14,440 bases of DNA, taken from contig JAGLCH010000343.1 of assembly GCA_023146355.1 (NCBI GenBank), forward strand, positions 1 through 14,440. Direction: 5' to 3'. The stretch is from Bacteriovoracaceae bacterium. GTDB taxonomy: Bacteria; Bdellovibrionota; Bacteriovoracia; Bacteriovoracales; Bacteriovoracaceae. Made by a program: the position numbers and the translations under genes. Shown here piece by piece: positions 1 through 7,487 of the stretch (the first letter of the stretch is position 1; every line of letters starts with the position of its first letter). Below the pieces are notes generated by a model. That model was not told the DNA's origin and did no database searches. It saw only the letters and a program-made list of their open reading frames with translations.

Positions 1-54
1 CCTTTAGTTGACTAGCGGCACTAATGGCAAATAAGCTGAGAACTCAGTATTAAT

Positions 55-79
55 AAAAAAATATTGCAGTTTTCGCAAT
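55..79 (-). terminator. Candidate Rho-independent terminator of the 224-aa exported-protein gene
   Basis: Read on the minus strand, ATTGC and GCAAT form a 5-bp stem around a 7-nt loop (GAAAACT). One base later comes an uninterrupted run of seven T. It begins about 12 nt after the TAG stop at 92-94, where an intrinsic terminator would be expected. The stem is short and only moderately GC-rich, so strength is uncertain. Confidence 0.45.
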
Positions 80-91
80 TATACCTAGCGG

Positions 92-766
92 CTAGTAAGC
101 TCCAACCATTCTTGTTTTGATAGTTACGCTAACTTCACATTTGTAGCTGAATAGACCTCTTTTAAGAGGTGTCTTTGCGCATAGAACATTGTTTTTACTT
201 CTCCAGTAGGCAGTGATTCTTCCTTCAGAGTTTCTCTTAACAATTTCTCTCTCTCCAACAAAAAGCTCTTCAAAAATTTGCTTATAAACGGGACCTGTTT
301 TTGTCCAAACTCTTCGACCTACAGAACGCAGATCACCTACAAGTTCGGGTACTTTTTTGTACTGAGTTACAAAGTAGTTCGTTCCATAAATTAATGCTTT
401 TCTATGAGAAAATTCTATCCCAGCAATATATTTTGAATATTTGAAATTACTACTTCTGGTACTGTCATTATACTTATACTCTTTTGCTTTTAAAAAATCA
501 TACACTTTATCTTTATCTAGCTTTGTTCTTTCAACAGAAATTGCACAATCATATGAAAAGGCACTAGAGTTGCTAACTTGTTGTTTTGTACAGCCAATTG
601 CAAGACTGCCAAGGCCTTTTGAGGTTTTACCAGTTCTTGGATTATACCTTTCACTTGCGTCTAGTGCTTCATAAAGCTCTCGTGCTTGAGCACCACTTTT
701 ATTTATAATCTCTCCTGCATAGGCGGAAGAGATTGCGAAAATACATAGGATGGCCAATTTTTTCAT
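92..766 (-). CDS. Small exported protein with duplicated cysteine-pair segment, function unknown
   Basis: I do not recognise the family. The 224-residue product starts with a short classical signal peptide: MKK, a hydrophobic stretch, and a likely cleavage after SAYA before GEII. It is therefore probably periplasmic or secreted. The mature part is basic and rich in Ser, Lys and Tyr. Two segments resemble one another: an early one with a Cys, then FSYDCAISV (about residues 59-79), and one near the C-terminus with a Cys, then FSYKCEVSV. This suggests an internal duplication with one disulfide per half. The ATG start is well supported: AAGGAG lies 6 nt upstream. No neighbour runs in the same direction within the window, so it looks monocistronic. 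Identifying it as a real gene is secure; no function can be given. Confidence 0.85.
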   Translation of the reverse strand: MKKLAILCIFAISSAYAGEIINKSGAQARELYEALDASERYNPRTGKTSKGLGSLAIGCTKQQVSNSSAFSYDCAISVERTKLDKDKVYDFLKAKEYKYNDSTRSSNFKYSKYIAGIEFSHRKALIYGTNYFVTQYKKVPELVGDLRSVGRRVWTKTGPVYKQIFEELFVGEREIVKRNSEGRITAYWRSKNNVLCAKTPLKRGLFSYKCEVSVTIKTRMVGAY

Positions 767-772
767 TCGTTA

Positions 773-778
773 CTCCTT
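773..778 (-). promoter_or_regulatory. Shine-Dalgarno site of the 224-aa exported-protein gene
   Basis: AAGGAG on the minus strand sits 6 nt before the ATG at 764-766. It is the strongest ribosome binding site of the left half and fixes this start. Confidence 0.75.
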
Positions 779-814
779 AAGCATATTGAAAAAAAATTCT
801 TAATATTAAAGATA

Positions 815-841
815 TTTATACTAGTCATTTTTATATGTCTA
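815..841 (-). promoter_or_regulatory. Candidate sigma-70-type promoter for the 224-aa exported-protein gene
   Basis: On the minus strand TAGACA (five of six matches to TTGACA) is followed after 15 nt by TATAAA. The spacer is shorter than the usual 16-18 nt. Transcription would begin about 40 nt upstream of the ATG. Found by eye in an AT-rich region, so chance is a real alternative. Confidence 0.3.
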
Positions 842-1078
842 TTTAGACGAGCAATCATTTTATAATATCCTTATTGTATTATTGATGGGTACTGCTCTTG
901 CTGAAAGGCTTTAGGGATAAATTGTTTTTATTTGAATTTCGTAGAAAAATATGGGATAAACGGTCCATCAAAAAATTAGGCCACAAACTATTTAATTAAT
1001 TACTTACTCTAAAAACGAATACGCAATACCCTTAGAGTTTTTTAATTGAGATCTAGCAAGAGGTCCCCAATTATATTT

Positions 1079-2995
1079 ATGAAGGCAGGTTTTGTGAGTA
1101 CTCATTACATTATTTCAATAATTTCTTTAATCCTTAGTTTCTCATTTGCATCGACAGCATGGTCAAGTAACAATTACCCTTCGCCAGAAAAGGTAGATCA
1201 AGTTTCAAGAGAAGTCGTTAAAAGAACAGCTATTCAATTCTTGAAAGAGGTAAGCGACGGCCTTAATAGTGCACCAACTTATGTTCAAGGTGGGGCAGTA
1301 ACTTTTTCGGTAGAAAGAAAGCTTGAAATAAACTACCTTGAGATTGATGGACAATCAGAAACACTGCATGACCACTTCACAGCATATGCGCTAGATGAGC
1401 TGTCTAATGCTTATCATAAATCTTTTCATCGCCCATTATTTGTTCCTTATAATATGGAAGAGGGAGAATCAGGCGGGTTAATCTCTGATGATTTAAAAAG
1501 TATTACCTATACGTCAGGACTCAACAAACATGCCATTAATAGTGACATGGAAGTTTTTGAGAACGAAACAGTTGTAACTGTTGATGCTGAGATTGACATA
1601 GAGGATGATGAGACAGGTGCGGTAATAATTAAAATTAACGAAACAATTAAAATCTTAGTTCACACTAAAATTTTCTTCAGACCTGAACTGTACAGTATAA
1701 AAGGAAAAATCGGAGTTACTAACCGAGTCTTACAGAATGCTAAAATCAGATATGAGCGGCTTGGGCCCTTTCCTGGCCAATCTTTATCAGAGAGTACTAA
1801 AATTAATCATGATAGATTTGATTTTAAGAAACTGATTGCAAGCGGTGAATATAAAATAACACTTGAAAATGCTTTTTGCGGCTGTTCGGAAACTGTTGTA
1901 GACCACAAGCTTTTTAACCCCAAGGCAAATAACTCTTCTCATGACTTCCCTAACTTGATAGCTGAAAATGCAAACGTTACAGGAAGACTCATCAATCAAA
2001 AACATGAAGCGGTAAAATACAGAAAATTATCACTTGTACCTGCATGTAGTGATGCTGACCAAGTAATGCATGAAGTTGCCACGACAACCACAGACAAAGA
2101 TGGCAAGTATGTTTTTAAAAATGTTCCAAAAGGTGGATATGATGTAATTCTAAAAGATGTAGTTATCGATTCATTTTTAAGTTGTGACTTTAAAAGTCGT
2201 GAATTTAGCGCTGGAACTGTAATTGTTGAAATGCCTCAATTTTATAATGTTTATGTAACTTTTGCCCATAAGACTTTTGGTTACCTTGAAACACTTTGGA
2301 AAAACATCGACATTGGTTCTGTGAATCCAGCTTTTGATAATGTTGCAATGACTAATTTTGATGTTAATGCAGCAGGTGAGTATATTGATGTAAATGGAAA
2401 CAATCTCTATACTCCTTTTGCATTTTCTTATGAACCAAATGAAATCACCTATGGGACAAATTGGTTAGGAAAAGATGATGTTGGTTACCCTAACGTTTAT
2501 GACCGATGGGATGCAGGTGGTAAAACGTGGAGAGTCGGTCACCGAGATGTAGAAGAGGAACCAACTCACTTTATAGAATTCACTTACTCAAAAACCAACT
2601 CATGGGATTATGGCAAGGGTTATAACTTACATTTTAGTGTGGAACTTGATGGATGGGACCCACCAGATGCAGGTCACCCGGGAGAGTGGCAAAAGATGAC
2701 AAACATCAGTATTGATAAGTGCACAGGCCAAGGAAATGCAATAGGATTAACATTCTGTGATGACATTCAAGGCAATCTTGCAATGATGATTTCCTTGTCT
2801 AATGGAGAGGCATACACGCGAAACTTTACGAATAAATCCGGTGCAACATTGAACTTGCGCTTTTCCCCTATTGAAGATGGAGGAGCTCCACCAAAACCAG
2901 TTGACCCAGTGACGCCAGTTGACCCTGTGACACCCGTCGATCCAACTGACCCCAATGACGGCGATGGAAGTGGCGGGCCGATTTGGGACTTCTGA
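1079..2995 (+). CDS. Exported protein with carboxypeptidase-regulatory-like domain (tandem paralogue A)
   Basis: The 638-residue product has a signal peptide ending near STAWS, so it is probably periplasmic or surface-exposed. Residues about 302-385 look like a carboxypeptidase-regulatory/Cna-B-type beta sandwich: GRLI, then a TTTTDKDGKY element and NVPKGGYDV. Ahead of it are a RLGPxxGQ motif (Arg227) and a CGC pair (Cys267, Cys269). Cys323 (PAC) and Cys369 (SCDF) complete a cysteine frame shared with the next gene. The C-terminal half is unique, Trp/Asp/Asn/Tyr-rich and possibly beta-rich, and ends in a Pro-Val-Asp repeat tail. No sorting motif is visible. The start is ambiguous: ATG 1079 is used here; GTG 1094 has the better ribosome site (GAAGG, 8 nt upstream) and still keeps a full signal peptide; a TTG at 1046 would put polar residues before the signal and is unlikely. 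The function is unknown; such domains usually occur in surface or adhesion proteins. Confidence 0.85.
   Translation: MKAGFVSTHYIISIISLILSFSFASTAWSSNNYPSPEKVDQVSREVVKRTAIQFLKEVSDGLNSAPTYVQGGAVTFSVERKLEINYLEIDGQSETLHDHFTAYALDELSNAYHKSFHRPLFVPYNMEEGESGGLISDDLKSITYTSGLNKHAINSDMEVFENETVVTVDAEIDIEDDETGAVIIKINETIKILVHTKIFFRPELYSIKGKIGVTNRVLQNAKIRYERLGPFPGQSLSESTKINHDRFDFKKLIASGEYKITLENAFCGCSETVVDHKLFNPKANNSSHDFPNLIAENANVTGRLINQKHEAVKYRKLSLVPACSDADQVMHEVATTTTDKDGKYVFKNVPKGGYDVILKDVVIDSFLSCDFKSREFSAGTVIVEMPQFYNVYVTFAHKTFGYLETLWKNIDIGSVNPAFDNVAMTNFDVNAAGEYIDVNGNNLYTPFAFSYEPNEITYGTNWLGKDDVGYPNVYDRWDAGGKTWRVGHRDVEEEPTHFIEFTYSKTNSWDYGKGYNLHFSVELDGWDPPDAGHPGEWQKMTNISIDKCTGQGNAIGLTFCDDIQGNLAMMISLSNGEAYTRNFTNKSGATLNLRFSPIEDGGAPPKPVDPVTPVDPVTPVDPTDPNDGDGSGGPIWDF
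2897..2950 (+). repeat. Three tandem 18-bp units encoding a Pro-Val-Asp-Pro tail
   Basis: Three successive 18-nt units (2897-2914, 2915-2932, 2933-2950) encode PVDPVT, PVDPVT and PVDPTD, from residue 607 of paralogue A. The first two differ at only two bases; the third is more diverged. The result is a rigid proline-rich segment just before an Asp/Gly-rich end. Paralogue B has no counterpart. Confidence 0.85.
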
Positions 2996-3066
2996 ATAAA
3001 TTATATTTTTTATAAATAGACCATTTTGTGGAACTCTGATTCTTCCATAAGACTAAAGGAAAACCT

Positions 3067-4767
3067 ATGAAGTTTATAAGTTCACTTATCTTATTTTTAC
3101 TTTTAATAATATCTCCATATGCTCAGGCAGAAGATCCAAGTCTGCCTCTAATGAAAAAGCGCGGGCGAGAGATGGCAAAAATTTTACTTGATTATCATGC
3201 TGAAGTATTTGAAGCAGAGTATTCTAATTATGTTTTTGAGAAATATATTTTTGGTGCTCATGTGTCTTTAAAAAACGTTGTGACACTAAAGTATAATAAG
3301 TGTGCAACATCTGCCGGCAAAGACTGTAAATGGATTGGCAAAGAAACGCTTAACATGAATGACTTTCGTGGACAGCTAAAGGGACATGTTAACTTACTAC
3401 TTAGTAAGCATTTTCAATATAATTTAAAAACTCCTTTTACTTATAGTTTTTCTGACAGGCAGACTATGCTTGGCGACATTGGAAGATCAAACCCACATGA
3501 TGAGGATATTTTATTTGCAACAAATAAATCGACCAAACATGTAAAGAAATCATCGGACGGCCTACGCTTCATAATGATTGAAACGGTTTCACACCTCTCA
3601 GTTAATACTTTTACAAGAAGGCCTACCGAAGTTATCAAAAAAGTCGAAATAAAAATGGATGATAGTAGGAAAAGTAGTGGAAGTATTACTTACAGTAGAC
3701 TAGGCCCAGGAAAGGGACAAACTGACATTAGGCTTAACATTAGCTTCACTGATAATAAAACAGAAGCTCCGCTTTCAGGTATCGTAACAGGAGACTATAA
3801 CGTTGTAGCAACAGGACTTTTTTGCGGTTGTGAACAAGTTTTAGCTGAGGATAAGGTTTTAGATACCAAGTCATCAAACTCAGAAGATGAACATACCTTT
3901 AATCTCCCTCCAATGGTTAAAGCTCTTACAAAAGGAAGACTTCTTGAAGATCGAACTGATGACAAAAAAGTTCCTATTAAAGATGCCATTCTTAAGCTAG
4001 CGCCCGCATGTGAAGAAGGCGACAAGTGCATGCGTACTGTTGAAGAGACAACGACTGACCATGAGGGAAAGTTTGAATTTAAAGATGTCCCCAAAGGTGT
4101 CTATAAAGTTGTTCATCTTGGAAAAGTCATTGGTGAAATTGTTAACTGTCAGTTTCAAGAATCTGTAGTTGACGCCGGAGATTTTAAAGTAAAAGTTCCA
4201 GTTTGTTTTTGGGATGTTGAAGTGAGTGGGCGTAGTCATGGAACAGAAGTTAGCAATGGAAGCAACATGCCAATTCCCTATGACGTAAAAGGTAAAGCAG
4301 TATGGAAAAGATTAGTTATTGAGGCCGATCCTGAAGTTGAATGTCATGATCAACTTCCACAGATGATCGAAGGTTATAGTTTGCTGGCACTCCCTCAAGC
4401 TCCAACTTGTGTACGTGGCCTTGCCAACAATGATACTCTTTTCATCAACTTAATGCGAAAAGGTAACTCCCTAACCTCTCCTTTTATGCTTGAGTTTAAC
4501 CATGATAGTGTCATTAACCCAGGAGATACATCACTTGGACCTATTATGAATTGTGGTCTATGGCCAGACCCAACATCAAAATGTGAAGAGCCGATGATTA
4601 TGAGTAAACTTAAAGCAGGAGATGAGTTTTCTTTTAAAGTTGTAAGGACACCGATGTGGGGAATGCAAGTTAATGATAATTTCACATATAAGTTTAAACC
4701 TTCTAGGCCAATCTGTGATGAGTTCGAAGAGGATTGCCCACCTGCTACAGATCCATGTGCACTCTAG
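3067..4767 (+). CDS. Exported protein with carboxypeptidase-regulatory-like domain (tandem paralogue B)
   Basis: The 566-residue product has a clear signal peptide ending in AQA before EDPS, so it is exported. It is a diverged paralogue of the preceding gene. It shares the RLGPxxGQ motif (Arg211), a CGC pair (Cys253, Cys255), PAC (Cys315) and NCxF (Cys361). The PAC-to-last-Cys spacing of 46 residues is identical in both. The beta-domain signature TTTDHEGKF then DVPKGVYKV lies at about residues 290-375. The C-terminal 190 residues do not resemble paralogue A. They carry further cysteines, including two close to the end (DCPPATDPC), so disulfide bonding is likely. AAAGGA 6 nt before the ATG supports the start. 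It lies 71 bp after paralogue A without a visible terminator, so co-transcription is probable. Its stop overlaps that of the convergent transporter gene. Function is unknown. Confidence 0.87.
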   Translation: MKFISSLILFLLLIISPYAQAEDPSLPLMKKRGREMAKILLDYHAEVFEAEYSNYVFEKYIFGAHVSLKNVVTLKYNKCATSAGKDCKWIGKETLNMNDFRGQLKGHVNLLLSKHFQYNLKTPFTYSFSDRQTMLGDIGRSNPHDEDILFATNKSTKHVKKSSDGLRFIMIETVSHLSVNTFTRRPTEVIKKVEIKMDDSRKSSGSITYSRLGPGKGQTDIRLNISFTDNKTEAPLSGIVTGDYNVVATGLFCGCEQVLAEDKVLDTKSSNSEDEHTFNLPPMVKALTKGRLLEDRTDDKKVPIKDAILKLAPACEEGDKCMRTVEETTTDHEGKFEFKDVPKGVYKVVHLGKVIGEIVNCQFQESVVDAGDFKVKVPVCFWDVEVSGRSHGTEVSNGSNMPIPYDVKGKAVWKRLVIEADPEVECHDQLPQMIEGYSLLALPQAPTCVRGLANNDTLFINLMRKGNSLTSPFMLEFNHDSVINPGDTSLGPIMNCGLWPDPTSKCEEPMIMSKLKAGDEFSFKVVRTPMWGMQVNDNFTYKFKPSRPICDEFEEDCPPATDPCAL

Positions 4768-5987
4768 CCATCAAAACCTCTATGATGAAGTAATGTCGGA
4801 AGCATAAGAATTCCCACAGCAACCAATGTCATAGACGGCCCATAAGAGTCGGCAACAATCCCCATTAAAGGTGCTAAGATTGCAGCACCTAGGGTTTTGC
4901 TTTGGGACTCAATTGATAGCGCCGTCGCTTGCTGATCGTTAGGAATAAGATCTCCAAATAAAGAAACAACGATAGGTCGCCAGAGATTAATCATAATAGA
5001 AATAATGACCATACCGAGAATAGGAAAAGTAGTATTACCTGTGGCCCCTATTCCGCCTGCAATTAATCCAATGAAGGCGCAAAAAACAAGGACCCAACGA
5101 GCAGCACTATAATCATTTTTAAAAAGCTCTGAAAACTCATGAGCTCGTTTGGAGGCGAAACTAGAAAGAAGATGAAGGACAAAATAAATAATTCCAATAA
5201 ATAGTGCCGTTTTTTGTTCACCACTGATGGCAATGCCGACAGGAATTAAAATTGCCTGAGCCTGAATCATTGGCTGAATATAGTCCTTAATTGACTTATG
5301 CCCACCCTGAAAGACCATTCCCTTTACAAGGAGGGAGCGGATTACGACAAGACTAAAGCAACTCGAAAACGATCCACACAAATGGCGCACAACTCCGACA
5401 AAAGAACTCTTCACTTCTGATTTTCGATTAAGATAGCTAGGGTAGCTTGCAATATTAATCAGCCCTATAAGATAAGGGATGATACTTGCCCAAAATGCAT
5501 ACTTATAGTTACCAGAGAAAAACACTATTCCTCCAGCAACTAGCACTGATAGTGCAGAACCAAGTTTTGACCAGGATCGAGTATACCCATATACCTTTTT
5601 CTTCTGATCGAGTAGATCACTTCTTTGAAGGTAATCGAAAATTATTGCCTTGTGCGTCCCTGTTCTAAAGGCCTCACCAACGGAGAATACGAGTATCGCC
5701 AAAAGCAAAACTAAAAGATTGTCAGAGATTCCAAAAAGCACAAATGAAACCATGTAAGAAAAGAGAGAAAGCAACATTGCAGATTTACGTCCATAGATGT
5801 CTGCAATAGCGCCACTTGGAATTTCAAGAATATTTATAGCGATCTCTCTCACTCCATAGAGAAGGCCAATTTCAGAAAAGCTAAGCCCCTTCGACCGTAA
5901 AAACAGAAGAAAAAATGGTTCAAAAAAGCGTAAATTCTTTAAAAAACCATATAGAGCAAATTTCCGTATTAATTTATCTTTAAGCAC
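4764..5987 (-). CDS. Major facilitator superfamily transporter
   Basis: This 407-residue integral membrane protein has many hydrophobic segments, about twelve as judged by eye, the usual MFS size and plan. The loop after the second segment carries the MFS signature GAIADIYGRK (residues 59-68), preceded by LEIPS. This fits the drug-proton antiporter-like branch where E-(I/V)-P-(S/T)-G precedes that motif. A further conserved-looking stretch, GEAFRTGTHKAIIFDYL, follows in the fourth-segment region. It would export or import a small solute across the inner membrane; the substrate cannot be read from the sequence. The GTG start is supported by CGGAG five nt upstream on the minus strand. The gene stands alone: divergent from the HD-GYP gene and overlapping paralogue B by four bases at the stop codons. 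Family assignment is secure, specificity unknown. Confidence 0.9.
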   Translation of the reverse strand: MLKDKLIRKFALYGFLKNLRFFEPFFLLFLRSKGLSFSEIGLLYGVREIAINILEIPSGAIADIYGRKSAMLLSLFSYMVSFVLFGISDNLLVLLLAILVFSVGEAFRTGTHKAIIFDYLQRSDLLDQKKKVYGYTRSWSKLGSALSVLVAGGIVFFSGNYKYAFWASIIPYLIGLINIASYPSYLNRKSEVKSSFVGVVRHLCGSFSSCFSLVVIRSLLVKGMVFQGGHKSIKDYIQPMIQAQAILIPVGIAISGEQKTALFIGIIYFVLHLLSSFASKRAHEFSELFKNDYSAARWVLVFCAFIGLIAGGIGATGNTTFPILGMVIISIMINLWRPIVVSLFGDLIPNDQQATALSIESQSKTLGAAILAPLMGIVADSYGPSMTLVAVGILMLPTLLHHRGFDG

Positions 5988-6007
5988 TAATGCTCCGAAT
6001 CAGATTT

Positions 6008-6036
6008 TATATATTTTCAGCGAGTGGGATCAACAA
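6008..6036 (-). promoter_or_regulatory. Candidate promoter for the MFS transporter gene
   Basis: On the minus strand TTGTTG and TATATA are separated by exactly 17 nt. Transcription would begin about 15 nt upstream of the GTG start, close to the CGGAG ribosome site. Each box matches consensus only partly. Confidence 0.35.
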
Positions 6037-6086
6037 ATTACTCAAAGAGCTATTATGTAGCATTGGAACATATTTTTGTCATATAC

Positions 6087-6116
6087 ATGAAAATTAACTC
6101 ATCTTTACTCTATAAT
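6087..6116 (+). promoter_or_regulatory. Candidate promoter for the HD-GYP gene
   Basis: ATGAAA (four of six matches to TTGACA) lies 18 nt before a perfect TATAAT at 6111-6116. Transcription would start near 6123, giving a very short leader that just includes the AGGA ribosome site. If real, translation cannot begin at the GTG at 6024, which supports the ATG at 6135. Confidence 0.35.
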
Positions 6117-6125
6117 TTGACGATC

Positions 6126-6129
6126 AGGA
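6126..6129 (+). promoter_or_regulatory. Ribosome binding site deciding the HD-GYP protein start
   Basis: AGGA lies 5 nt before the ATG at 6135 and only 2 nt before the adjacent ATG at 6132. It favours 6135, which also places the first receiver beta-strand (KILYVE) right at the N-terminus. Confidence 0.55.
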
Positions 6130-6134
6130 TAATG

Positions 6135-7472
6135 ATGAAAATATTATATGTCGAGCTTAGCCAACCTATTCGAGAACTAATATCCTTAACGCTAAAGAGT
6201 CTTCTTGGTGTGGATATTAAAACATTTGAAACTGGAGAGTCACTACTATCATATATTGGCCAGTCGAGCGAAGAGTACTTGGCAATTATATACAACCTTG
6301 AGACTGGTAACGATAATGCACTAGACCTTTATAACAAAATCGTTGCACGAAGGTCGACAGTCCCATTTATCATCACGAGTGACCTCCCCATAGAGAAACA
6401 AAAAGATCTTAGTAACTTCACGAGTATAAGAGAAAACAATTTCTACTTACAAAAACCAAATATTGTTACAGGTCTATTAGAGGCGATAAAAGCAATCGGT
6501 GTCATTAAAGAAAAAAAGGATTTGAAATATACAGAGATCCCAATGGACTTTCTTCACCAGCTCCCCTACGCCCCTGTCGATATCTTTGTTAAGGCCTCTG
6601 ACAAAAAATATATCAAAATCATTAATGATGGGGAGCAAGATTTTCTTACAATCGTTGATAACTATAAAAAGAAAGTCAAAATTCTTCATGTAAACTCAAG
6701 TGACTTACACGAATTTTACGATATCTGCTACTCGATTTTTCTTAAGAGACTCGAGAGAGATACTGACGAGACTACGTATTTAGAAACTCAACTCTCAGCG
6801 GTTCAGTTTGCTCATCACACATTAAAACAACTTGGATTTAATGAAATCGTCATAGATACTGCGCGCAAGACTCTCGCAAGTGTAATAGAAATGACGAATA
6901 CGATTCCTGCCCTTAAAGCGATTTTAAAAGAAATCGCAGATGATGGTGGAGGAGTGATCTATAGAAGATCAATTGCGACCTCATACATCGCCATAGCGCT
7001 ATCACATGGTCTGAGATGGAGTACAGAACTTACAAACCAAAAACTGGGCATTGCAGCTATTTTTCACGACTCACTACTTTCTGAAGAGCTCATTGATATG
7101 TTTGAATTGAGTGACCAAAAAACAGAAGGAGTCGATAGGAAAAAGCTAGAAATATATAAAAATCACCCATATGAAACTGCAAAAATCATAGCGAAAGAGG
7201 ATCGATTACTTCCAGGAATTGATAAGATTATAGAACAACACCATGAGAGGCCTGACGGTAGTGGCTTCCCAAAAGGCTTAACGGCATCGTCTATTAATCA
7301 CCTCTCAGCAATTTTCATAGTGTCAGAAAAAATGGCATTTAACGTTGTAACTAGAGGCCTTGGAGCTGAAGTTGTTTCAAGCACCATGAATGAGCTGAAA
7401 AAAGATTTTAACCAAGGCCCTTTCGGGCATGCACTACACGCCCTAGAAGTTGCCCAGAAAAATCTTATGTAG
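6135..7472 (+). CDS. Receiver-like/HD-GYP-domain protein with degenerate active sites
   Basis: This 445-residue cytoplasmic signalling protein has three parts. Residues 2-125 have the response-regulator receiver layout (KILYVE, an IIYNLE strand, a Thr near 81, a Lys-Pro at 107-108). The phospho-acceptor Asp is Asn54, and the usual acidic pair is reduced to Glu7. Residues about 135-200 form a linker domain I do not recognise. Residues about 270-435 match HD-GYP, the family that hydrolyses cyclic di-GMP: His311-Asp312, His344-Pro, HHER from His369, and GSGFP (377-379 being GFP in place of GYP). The family's first helix metal His appears replaced by Arg (YRRS). HDIGK reads HDSLL, and the terminal ADxxDA reads SEKMAF, so Asp becomes Glu. 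Catalysis and phosphorylation are both doubtful; it may act as a binding or scaffold protein. Upstream in-frame starts at 6024 and 6132 are less likely on ribosome-site grounds. Confidence 0.85.
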   Translation: MKILYVELSQPIRELISLTLKSLLGVDIKTFETGESLLSYIGQSSEEYLAIIYNLETGNDNALDLYNKIVARRSTVPFIITSDLPIEKQKDLSNFTSIRENNFYLQKPNIVTGLLEAIKAIGVIKEKKDLKYTEIPMDFLHQLPYAPVDIFVKASDKKYIKIINDGEQDFLTIVDNYKKKVKILHVNSSDLHEFYDICYSIFLKRLERDTDETTYLETQLSAVQFAHHTLKQLGFNEIVIDTARKTLASVIEMTNTIPALKAILKEIADDGGGVIYRRSIATSYIAIALSHGLRWSTELTNQKLGIAAIFHDSLLSEELIDMFELSDQKTEGVDRKKLEIYKNHPYETAKIIAKEDRLLPGIDKIIEQHHERPDGSGFPKGLTASSINHLSAIFIVSEKMAFNVVTRGLGAEVVSSTMNELKKDFNQGPFGHALHALEVAQKNLM

Positions 7473-7487
7473 TAAAAAAGCTACAAA

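Larger units (their letters stand above)
767..1078. other. Gene-free divergent intergenic region, about 310 bp
   Basis: This AT-rich stretch separates the divergent starts of the 224-aa protein and the first tandem paralogue. It should hold both promoters. I see no convincing ORF or RNA structure. On the plus strand there is a TATAAT at 861-866 without a good -35 element. The octamer GGGATAAA occurs twice, at 914-921 and 953-960, 39 bp apart, which could be a protein site or chance. Confidence 0.5.

Noticed and set aside
12..92. Direct repeat CTAGCGGC at 12-19 and 85-92, considered as attachment-site-like
   Set aside because: It is only eight bases, there are no integrase or mobile genes nearby, and the second copy overlaps a stop codon. 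Chance is sufficient.
1046..1078. Upstream in-frame TTG start for paralogue A
   Set aside because: It would place eleven polar or basic residues before the signal peptide, and no ribosome site precedes it. ATG 1079 or GTG 1094 fits better.
3795..4239. Two minus-strand open frames inside paralogue B
   Set aside because: They are antisense to a clearly coding gene, overlap each other, and have no recognisable domain or ribosome site.
6024..6134. N-terminal extension of the HD-GYP protein from GTG 6024
   Set aside because: The extra residues show no domain similarity, a candidate promoter lies inside the stretch, and AGGA precedes ATG 6135.
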